Assembly (NCBI GenBank): GCA_015233685.1
Contig: JADFXF010000014.1
Location: 1-39,234, forward strand
From: Nitrospirota bacterium
Lineage (GTDB): Bacteria; Nitrospirota; Thermodesulfovibrionia; Thermodesulfovibrionales; Magnetobacteriaceae
Direction of reading: 5' to 3'
DNA: 39,234 bases
Below, one piece after another: positions 17,643 to 24,389 of the stretch (position 1 is its first letter; each line of letters opens with the position of its first letter). The position numbers and the translations under genes were made by a program. The notes below the pieces were generated by a model. It saw only the letters and a program-made list of their open reading frames with translations, was not told the origin of the DNA and did not search any database.

Positions 17643-19412
17643 ATGGACATGGAAGCTGAGGCAGATAAGCTCTTCAGATTATCAAGTGCCGTTGGAGAAA
17701 TCCACAGCAGTATTTTTCGTGCTACCGACCATAATGACCTGCTTACAGCAATCCTTGACATTGTAGGTGCCCTTGTGCTGATACTTGACAAGGATGGGCG
17801 CGTGATTTATTTTAATCATACCTGCGAGGAGATTTCCGGCTATGATTTTGCGGAAATAAAGGGTAAATGTCTCTGGAATGTCCTCACAAGGGAAGAAGAC
17901 GCGGAGTCCGCGAGGGTAAATTTTGAAAAGATTTTGAAAGGGAATTATCCAGCCGCCTATGAGAACTTCTGGAATGGCAAAGACGGTTCAGAGCATTTGA
18001 TTGCGTGGTCAAACACTGCCTTAGTTGACGAAAAATCTGAGGTAACATATGTGATTGCCACAGGGATTGACATCACAGAGAGGAAACTCACGGAACAACG
18101 CCTTCAGTATCTGTCATACTTCGATTCCCTTACAGACCTGCCAAACAGGACGCTCTTCTATGATCGTTTGAGCCATGTGCTGGGACACTCCAGAAGGTAT
18201 AACCAGATGTTTGCCTTGTTGTTTTTAGACCTTGACGGATTTAAGTTTATCAACAATTCATTGGGCCACGACATGGGAGACATGCTTTTAAAGATGGCCG
18301 CCTCCAGACTGCCTAACTGCGTGAGGGAATCGGACACCGTAGCCCACGCGGGCGCTGACGAATTCGTAATAATCCTGCCTCTGTTAGAAAAGGTGCAGGA
18401 GGCCTCACTGGTTGCCGAGAAAATACTTGACGCCTTTTCAACCCCGTTTTATCTTGACGTACATGAGTGTTTTATCAGTATGAGCATTGGTATAAGCATC
18501 TATCCTGACGACGGAGACGATATAGACACACTGCTTAAGAACTCAGATGTTGCCATGTATCAGGCAAAGAACAAGGGCGGCAACACCTATCAGTTTTATA
18601 ACCCTGAGATGAACGCACGCGCGTTGAGGCGTCTGAAGCTGGAAAATAATTTGCGCAAGGCCCTTGAGAGAAACGAATTCGTTCTCCACTATCAACCTAA
18701 AATAGACCTTAACACATGGTCGGTATCCGGGGTAGAGGCCCTGATAAGGTGGTTAAATCCACAGTTCGGCATGATCTCACCGGTGGAGTTTGTTCCCTTA
18801 GCAGAGGAGACCGGCCTGATTATCACCATAGGTGAGTGGGTACTCAGAACTGCCTGCGCACAGGCTAAACATTGGCAGGACATCGGCCATAAGGGGATTC
18901 TTATGTCTGTGAATCTGTCTGCAAGGCAGTTTAAGTCGCAAAATCTTGTCCTGTTAATAGAGAATATATTAAAGGAAACAGGCCTGTCACCTGAGTTTCT
19001 TGAGCTTGAGCTGACTGAAACCGTAGTCATGGACGACGCGGAGAAGGCCATCAAGATACTGCGGGAGATAAAAAATATGGGCATACACATAGCCATAGAC
19101 GATTTTGGAATGGGCTACTCTTCGCTGAGTTATTTAAAGCGTTTTCCTATTGACTGCCTCAAGATAGACAGGTCATTTGTCAGTGATATAACAACCGACA
19201 CCGACGACGCGGCAATAGCCACTGCGATTATAGCTATGTCCCACAGCCTGAAATTGAAGGTTATAGCCGAGGGAGTGGAAACAGATGGCCAACTGGAGTT
19301 TCTGCGCGCCCTTGATTGTGATGAGGCTCAGGGATACCTGTTTTCGAAACCCTTGTCTTCTGAGGACATCAAGGCCTACCTCGCAAGCAAGAAGCTCAAA
19401 TCGGGCAAGTAA
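17643..19412 (+). CDS. PAS-GGDEF-EAL protein, probable c-di-GMP phosphodiesterase
   Basis: This 589-residue soluble protein has a PAS domain (about 30-150), a GGDEF domain (about 165-325) and an EAL domain (about 335-585). The GGDEF signature is altered to HAGADEF near 234-240, so cyclase activity is doubtful; such domains often bind GTP allosterically. The EAL domain looks intact: GVEALIRW near 363, LELTET, DDFGMGYSS, LKIDRSF and IAEGVE. I therefore infer c-di-GMP hydrolysis under PAS-sensed control. No clear ribosome site is visible before the ATG; ATG codons at 17643 and 17649 are both possible. Its TAA shares one base with the ATG of the next gene. Confidence 0.9.
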   Translation: MDMEAEADKLFRLSSAVGEIHSSIFRATDHNDLLTAILDIVGALVLILDKDGRVIYFNHTCEEISGYDFAEIKGKCLWNVLTREEDAESARVNFEKILKGNYPAAYENFWNGKDGSEHLIAWSNTALVDEKSEVTYVIATGIDITERKLTEQRLQYLSYFDSLTDLPNRTLFYDRLSHVLGHSRRYNQMFALLFLDLDGFKFINNSLGHDMGDMLLKMAASRLPNCVRESDTVAHAGADEFVIILPLLEKVQEASLVAEKILDAFSTPFYLDVHECFISMSIGISIYPDDGDDIDTLLKNSDVAMYQAKNKGGNTYQFYNPEMNARALRRLKLENNLRKALERNEFVLHYQPKIDLNTWSVSGVEALIRWLNPQFGMISPVEFVPLAEETGLIITIGEWVLRTACAQAKHWQDIGHKGILMSVNLSARQFKSQNLVLLIENILKETGLSPEFLELELTETVVMDDAEKAIKILREIKNMGIHIAIDDFGMGYSSLSYLKRFPIDCLKIDRSFVSDITTDTDDAAIATAIIAMSHSLKLKVIAEGVETDGQLEFLRALDCDEAQGYLFSKPLSSEDIKAYLASKKLKSGK

Positions 19413-20410
19413 TGGAAATTCATGTAACACTGGGACCGGCGTGTCTTACAGAGCCACGGCTTACGGCACTCCTCAACTCAGGGGTTTCCGCCATAAGGCT
19501 CAACATGTCCTATGTAAACGAAGGGACACTCCACAGCACAATATCCCGCATAAGGCAAATTGCCCCTCACATAAAAATCGGCGCGGACATAAGGGGGAGG
19601 AAACTTAGAATCGGCACCGTCCCAGGCGATAGAGTTACGCTCAAGGCTGGACAGACATTCAGCCTGTATTCATCAGAAGACGCCAAAGCTGGTGGGGAGG
19701 ACTACGCCTATGTGAGTTACCCGCACATGTGCTCTAAACTAAACGCAGGGGCGGTAATATTACTTGACGATGGGGCCATTACGCTTACGGCAGTGGAAAT
19801 CAAAGACGGTGAGATCCTCTGCCGTGTTGAGACTGACGCGGAGCTGACCTCAGGCTGCGGGGTAAACACGCCGGGCTGCCCTATTGAACTTCCCCCGCTT
19901 AGTGCAAAGGACTATGGAGATATTGAGCGTTTGTCGAAATTATCAATTGACTTCGTCTACCTGTCCTATGTGGAGAGGGCCTCGGACATTACGATTCTCA
20001 AAGAAACCCTGCGCCGGTACAATATGAAGGACGCTGTTGTTGCAAAGGTGGAGCTTGCCGAGGCGGTGAAAAATCTTGAGGAGATATGTGCGGTGTCGGA
20101 CGAGATTTGCATAGCTCGTGGGGATTTGGGCGTAGAGGTTGACCTGCCCAAAATCCCCTACGTACAAAGACACATCGTGAAAACGGCAAGACAATCCGGC
20201 AGACCTGTACTACTGGCGGGTGAGGTGATGTTATCGCTCGTGAACAGATACAAACCCTTCAGGGCAGAGCTTACTGACGTGATATCCGCCCTGGAACAGG
20301 GGGTTGACGGTTTTATACTCTCCGACGAAACGGCAATAGGGCTAGACCCGGCAAACGCGGTAAGACACCTGCAAGCGTTGATACGGGAACATAACCTGCG
20401 CTCAGTCTGA
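19412..20410 (+). CDS. Pyruvate-kinase-like TIM-barrel protein without the C-terminal domain
   Basis: This 332-residue protein covers the pyruvate kinase A and B domains. Recognisable motifs are HVTLGPACL, VSAIRLNMS, VVAKVELAEAVKNLEEI, ICIARGDLGVEVDLPKIPYVQR and GVDGFILSDETAIG. It ends where the barrel ends, so the roughly 120-residue allosteric C-terminal domain is absent. Several active-site signatures differ from normal enzymes: NFSHG becomes NMSYVNEG, DTKGPEIR becomes DIRGRKLRI, and TATQMLESM becomes LLAGEVMLSL. Catalysis is uncertain. The start overlaps the EAL-protein stop by one base (TAATG), indicating translational coupling to c-di-GMP turnover. A divergent active kinase remains possible. 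Confidence 0.82.
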   Translation: MEIHVTLGPACLTEPRLTALLNSGVSAIRLNMSYVNEGTLHSTISRIRQIAPHIKIGADIRGRKLRIGTVPGDRVTLKAGQTFSLYSSEDAKAGGEDYAYVSYPHMCSKLNAGAVILLDDGAITLTAVEIKDGEILCRVETDAELTSGCGVNTPGCPIELPPLSAKDYGDIERLSKLSIDFVYLSYVERASDITILKETLRRYNMKDAVVAKVELAEAVKNLEEICAVSDEICIARGDLGVEVDLPKIPYVQRHIVKTARQSGRPVLLAGEVMLSLVNRYKPFRAELTDVISALEQGVDGFILSDETAIGLDPANAVRHLQALIREHNLRSV

Positions 20411-20512
20411 TTTTATCTCATTTTTGGCAAAATTGCGTTTACTGATGCCTTCCCTGTCAAATATCACAGCACACTGATGACCTCTATCCTTTTAATGAAA
20501 ATTGCACGGTGC

Positions 20513-20527
20513 TATGGTTTAACCATA
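20513..20527. promoter_or_regulatory. Perfect 7-bp palindrome, possible operator
   Basis: TATGGTT, one central T, AACCATA. It lies about 100 bp before the Wzz-like gene in an otherwise featureless 160-bp gap. A regulator site is possible but unproven. Confidence 0.4.
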
Positions 20528-20617
20528 CCATAATATGTTAGAATCCCACGATGTGGTCGCCGCGGCAGATTGGGTGCGGCAGAAGTTCAGGCGGGTTTGT
20601 TAGTTCAGGAGGGTTTG

Positions 20618-22597
20618 TTGGAATTACTCAGATACATGGAGATATTTAACAGAAGAAAAAGGATATTTTACTATATCATCGGCGCGTCTTTGGTATTAGC
20701 GCTGCTTATATTGCTTTTTGTCAGGCCGACTTACAGGGCAGCCGCAAAGGTATTAGTTTTAAAGACGCCCTCCGCAAACGGGCTGCTGGCAGGCTGGGGA
20801 CTGGCTTCACAGGTAGCCAGCACCAGTGATGACATAAAGACTGACGTGGAGCTATCCAGGGTAAAACCGCTGGCAGAGGCTATTATTGGCGAGTTTAAGC
20901 TTAGGGGGCTTTTTGGCAAGCAGTTAAAGGCGGATGATTTTTTTGAGCCATCTATAGCCGAGAATCTGTTTTCCCTGCCCTACGCCGTCGTCAAGCAATA
21001 TAAAGAGGTAAACATCATAGAGGTAAGCGCCGTAACAAAGGACCCCGAACTGTCGGCCTCTATTGCCAACAAACTCTCGGCGAATTACGTTGAGAGCGCG
21101 CGACAGAGGGTAAGAGACGATTTCAAATCAGTGAGAGAGTCTCTGGATTTAAGACTTGATTCAATCAAAGACAGTTATTTTAAAACCCTTGCCATCTCCA
21201 CAGACATGAAGCTCAGGGATATGACCGTTGATTTGCAAGGTGAAACGACCAATGTTATTAAGTCAATATATACCCTGAAAACCGAAGCCGAAGCGATGGA
21301 CAAGGAGTATGCCCAATTTGACGCGGAAATTACAAAGGGCATGAAACAACTAAAAGAGCTTTCCATATACAGAAAAGAGGCCTTTGAGATCAGTACAAAC
21401 CCAAGGCTCGAATCCTTAAAATCCTCTCTCGACAAAAAGGTTTTAGATCTGGCAAGCCTGAAACTCGATTTTACAAAAGAGCATCCCAGGTATAAGATTC
21501 TTAACGAAGAGATAGATACAATTAAAAAACAGATGGTCGCAGAGGTCGGCCTCGTTCTCAGCAGAGAGACAATGTCCCTGAATCCTGAGTACTCGGAGCT
21601 ATCAAAAAAGATTTTAACGAATCGCATCAACAAGGAGGCAATTCTTGCAAAGAAAGCGGTAATCCAAAAGTTTATAAAGCTCGATGAGGAAGAACTTATA
21701 AAAATACCGCATAAGTATGAGGCATCCGCCCGCATAGAGCCATTGTTAACGGCACAGAGGGAGATGTACTCAAAGGTCGGCCAGTATGTCATTCAGGCGG
21801 GCCTGGTCGAATCCATAAGCTTGTCGAAGTTAAAGATAGTCGAGCCTGCCACAACACCAAAGAAGAGGTTTTACCCAAGGCGGGGGCGTACGCTCATAGT
21901 GGCTGTCTTTCTTGGTTTTTTCATTGGCCTTGCCGCCGTATTTTTTGTCGAATACATGGACAATACCGTTAAATCAAAGGACGATATAACGGCATTTTCA
22001 AAACTCCTCGGGCGTATCCCACTCTCGGAGCACCTGAGAAATTATGATGCCGTAAGCGCCCTCAGTGCCGACTCAAAAGAGATTGAGGCCATTAACGAGA
22101 TTAAGGATAATATCTTCTATGAAACACCAACTAATGTCGGTGGCAGTATGGCTCTGATAGTAACCAGTCCGGGTAAGGGGGACGGCAAGACCTGCGCCGC
22201 GGCGCTGATGGCCGTAGCATACGCCAGAGAAGGGCAGGGGGTCTTACTTGTCTGTGCCGGGCGCGCCACATCGGGGTATTCGGCGGCCGCGTTTTTCGGT
22301 ATCACCCCGGATAGCTCCAGCTTGCCCATGCCCACAGGGGAACACGGGCTTGATGTGTTATTTGAACCGGATATTGAGAGGGTCAATGAGCGCGTGGGCA
22401 GCCTGCGTGAACAATATGGGCAGGTGATTATAGACACCGGCTCGCCGAAAGACTGCGCGGCACTTGACGGCAACGTCATCTGTATAGCAGAGCCGTGTAA
22501 GTATGAAAAAGATACTTTAGACAGGGTACGCGGCGTAACAAAGGGCAATTTTGTGGGTTATGTATTTAATAAGACGCTCCAGGCCCGATTGACTTAA
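20618..22597 (+). CDS. Wzz/BY-kinase-like polysaccharide chain-length protein with degraded kinase site
   Basis: This protein has the polysaccharide co-polymerase layout. A first membrane span lies about 30 residues in (YYIIGASLVLALLILLFV), followed by a large periplasmic coiled-coil region, a TPKKRFYPRR motif and a second span (LIVAVFLGFFIGLAAVFFVEY). A cytoplasmic P-loop domain follows. Its Walker A is SPGKGDGKTC, but the Walker A' segment, normally DxDxR, reads CAGRATSG; Walker B is VIIDTGS. No tyrosine cluster is seen at the C-terminus. It may gate export or chain length without autokinase activity. I chose the TTG at 20618 because AGGAGG ends 5 nt upstream. A TTG at 20570 and an ATG at 20636 are in frame. 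Confidence 0.82.
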   Translation: MELLRYMEIFNRRKRIFYYIIGASLVLALLILLFVRPTYRAAAKVLVLKTPSANGLLAGWGLASQVASTSDDIKTDVELSRVKPLAEAIIGEFKLRGLFGKQLKADDFFEPSIAENLFSLPYAVVKQYKEVNIIEVSAVTKDPELSASIANKLSANYVESARQRVRDDFKSVRESLDLRLDSIKDSYFKTLAISTDMKLRDMTVDLQGETTNVIKSIYTLKTEAEAMDKEYAQFDAEITKGMKQLKELSIYRKEAFEISTNPRLESLKSSLDKKVLDLASLKLDFTKEHPRYKILNEEIDTIKKQMVAEVGLVLSRETMSLNPEYSELSKKILTNRINKEAILAKKAVIQKFIKLDEEELIKIPHKYEASARIEPLLTAQREMYSKVGQYVIQAGLVESISLSKLKIVEPATTPKKRFYPRRGRTLIVAVFLGFFIGLAAVFFVEYMDNTVKSKDDITAFSKLLGRIPLSEHLRNYDAVSALSADSKEIEAINEIKDNIFYETPTNVGGSMALIVTSPGKGDGKTCAAALMAVAYAREGQGVLLVCAGRATSGYSAAAFFGITPDSSSLPMPTGEHGLDVLFEPDIERVNERVGSLREQYGQVIIDTGSPKDCAALDGNVICIAEPCKYEKDTLDRVRGVTKGNFVGYVFNKTLQARLT

Positions 22598-22606
22598 TCA
22601 AAAGAC

Positions 22607-23620
22607 TCATAAACGCCTCATGAGCGCCCCGAACATCACCCTGTGCCCTTTTTCAGAGAAATGCATAGGGTCACAAAACAGATAGAACTCCTTTGACGGC
22701 ACCCCCTTTGCGAGAAAATCCGGCACAGGGTCAATGAAGTCTATACCGTTAGCGCTAAAGAAGGCGGATAGCTTTTTCTGCGGCTCAAGCAGCGTGTCCT
22801 TCTTTCTGAGTTGGGCCTCATAGGGGGAAATAATCACTGTGAAGGGGATATTGCGTGCCTTCAGTGTCCTGGCAATATTGACGATTGGTTGGATGTTTTT
22901 GTTAAAGATTACATCGTTGTCCGCATTGTAGTACAGGGATTCGGCCATGTAAAATCTCATCTGAGGGTCAGTCAGAAGACCCTTCAGATATAAGTAAAGC
23001 AGCGATTTGGCCCTCAGGAATTCGTTCAGCTCTGCAAGGACACCCAGATGTCTTGCCTTGTCAAGCAGTGTTACATTTCTCGTGCCGGTGTTTAGCTCGC
23101 TGTCAATAAGCTCGGCTGATTGGGAGTTTAAATCGTTCAGGCAATAAATCAGATAAACCCTGTTGATTTCCGGATGAGAGGGTAGAAAATGTACTATGAC
23201 GTTTTCATAGTCGTAGGAGTTATATCCTACGACCGCAGAGTTATACACCCTCGCATCCGGCAGTGAGGAGCGCACCAGGCCAACAAACGTATCCTCTTCT
23301 TTTACGCCAACGCCGAAGGCAATTGAGTCTCCAAGTACGAGGATTGTCCCTGAGAAGTGTTTATCGGTTTCTTTGTAATCTTTCGGGATGCGAAACCCGT
23401 ATTTATCAGTATAGACCTTTTCACCAAACGAGAATGCTCCAATGATTTTGGCGTTTCCCCTGCTTACTCCAAAGGCGTTGACAACGAAAAGCTCCCGCGA
23501 GTTGCTCAGAGGTTTTACGCTGCCGCTGAGCCTCAGCGCATACTCAAACACACATAACACCCCAAAAACCACTACGACAGAACAAACAACCAGCAAGGCA
23601 TTTAAATATCTTTTGTTCAT
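22607..23620 (-). CDS. Membrane-anchored SGNH/GDSL hydrolase-like protein
   Basis: This protein has one N-terminal membrane span (LNALLVVCSVVVVFGVLCVF) and an extracytoplasmic SGNH domain. Block I is VLGDSIAFGVGV with the nucleophile Ser. The Asn-containing block is CLNDLNSQ, and the catalytic pair is DPMHFS near the C-terminus (D-x-x-H). Such proteins deacylate or acylate sugars and polysaccharides. It converges on the Wzz-like gene with a 9-bp gap, which suggests a role in modifying the same exported polymer. I use the ATG at 23620 (MNKRYLN) because positively charged residues then lead into the span; an ATG at 23638 is also in frame. Neither has a clear ribosome site. Confidence 0.8.
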   Translation of the reverse strand: MNKRYLNALLVVCSVVVVFGVLCVFEYALRLSGSVKPLSNSRELFVVNAFGVSRGNAKIIGAFSFGEKVYTDKYGFRIPKDYKETDKHFSGTILVLGDSIAFGVGVKEEDTFVGLVRSSLPDARVYNSAVVGYNSYDYENVIVHFLPSHPEINRVYLIYCLNDLNSQSAELIDSELNTGTRNVTLLDKARHLGVLAELNEFLRAKSLLYLYLKGLLTDPQMRFYMAESLYYNADNDVIFNKNIQPIVNIARTLKARNIPFTVIISPYEAQLRKKDTLLEPQKKLSAFFSANGIDFIDPVPDFLAKGVPSKEFYLFCDPMHFSEKGHRVMFGALMRRL

Positions 23621-23756
23621 CACAACTGCATTATACATGATTTCTGTTGATTTGTTAACAGATAAACCCTAAAGACCACGGTAATTTTGTTCTAACGAAT
23701 AAAACAAGTTATCATGGGAAGTTGAAACGATTTCCAGACTATTCTTTTCTTTGGCT

Positions 23757-23856
23757 GTCATTCCGGCTTGTCCGGAATCTGTCCTTATACCTCAGAATAG
23801 GCAAAATCATCTTGAAACAACCATTTAAGGGACGATTCCGGACAAGCCGGAATGAC
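23757..23856. repeat. Paired palindromic repeat (REP/BIME-like), copy 3
   Basis: Two perfectly inverted 23-bp arms, GTC-ATTCCGGCTTGTCCGGAAT-C and its reverse complement, lie 54 bp apart. Each arm is itself a hairpin (ATTCCGG, CTTGT, CCGGAAT). The spacer beginning CTGTCCTTATACCTCAGAAT matches that of the 16087 unit, and the outer right flank (GGAAAGGGACAAG) matches the inner repeat of the 9974 element. CAGGG ends and target duplication are absent. Confidence 0.88.
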
Positions 23857-23969
23857 GGAAAGGGACAAGGATGACAATAAACCAAGCAACTACCGCTTAC
23901 TTATGATGGAGAACAAATTTACCGTGCCCTAAAGACAGGCACATCCCGCATGTTTATTTTATACACTTA

Positions 23970-23999
23970 TTGACACGTATAGCCTAAAGCCAGCACAAT
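23970..23999 (+). promoter_or_regulatory. Promoter candidate for the HU gene
   Basis: TTGACA at 23970-23975 and CACAAT at 23994-23999 have an 18-bp spacer. The -35 box is perfect and the -10 box weak. A GGGGGG ribosome site lies 7 nt before the ATG at 24044. Confidence 0.55.
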
Positions 24000-24043
24000 T
24001 ACGATGTTTTACAACTACTTGTGATTCATCTGGGGGGTGTTCT

Positions 24044-24325
24044 ATGACTAAGGCTGAACTAATAGACAGGGTAGCGGTAGAGTCAAAAGTGTCGAAGACA
24101 GAGGTCGCAAAGGTTATCAGCGGCACATTTGACGCAATATCTAAGGCTCTTAAAGATGGCGAGCGCGTTATTCTCGTAGGGTTTGGCACCTTTGTTGTGT
24201 CTGAAAGGAATGCTCGGACGGGTAGAAATCCTAAAACCGGGGAGGCTACGTTAATCCCTGCCGCTAAAGTACCCAAGTTTAGGGCGGGCAAGGGGCTGAA
24301 GGATGTCGTGTCGGGTGTGAAATAA
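24044..24325 (+). CDS. HU-family DNA-binding protein
   Basis: This 93-residue histone-like protein bends and compacts DNA as a dimer. The N-terminus MTKAELIDRVAVESKVSKTEVAKVI forms the dimerisation helices. GFGTFVVSERNARTGRNPKTGE is the conserved turn and DNA-binding arm with the intercalating RNP motif region, and VPKFRAGKGLKD closes the domain. Length matches HU rather than IHF with extensions. It stands alone with its own promoter. Distinguishing HU from IHF subunits by sequence alone is not safe. Confidence 0.95.
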   Translation: MTKAELIDRVAVESKVSKTEVAKVISGTFDAISKALKDGERVILVGFGTFVVSERNARTGRNPKTGEATLIPAAKVPKFRAGKGLKDVVSGVK

Positions 24326-24333
24326 TAATATTT

Positions 24334-24362
24334 TTGACGTCAACGTTAAGATATGTTATAAT
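24334..24362 (+). promoter_or_regulatory. Strong sigma-70 type promoter of the diguanylate cyclase gene
   Basis: TTGACG at 24334-24339, a 17-bp spacer and a perfect TATAAT at 24357-24362. Transcription would start near 24369, about 20 nt before the ATG at 24390. The start codon has no clear ribosome site. Confidence 0.85.
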
Positions 24363-24389
24363 GGTATAGTTGTTTGTTGGGCTGGTACT

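Larger units (their letters stand above)
23621..24043. other. Gene-free region between SGNH and HU genes
   Basis: These 420 bp hold a 100-bp inverted-repeat element and the HU promoter. I see no small gene with a ribosome site. Confidence 0.7.

Noticed and set aside
20424-20440. Possible sigma-54 promoter (TTGGCAAAATTGCG)
   Set aside because: The GG to GC spacing is three bases too short for a -24/-12 promoter.
23666-23700. Second sigma-28-like site (TAAAGACC ... CGAATAA)
   Set aside because: The spacer is about 17 nt instead of 11 and the -35 half is poor.
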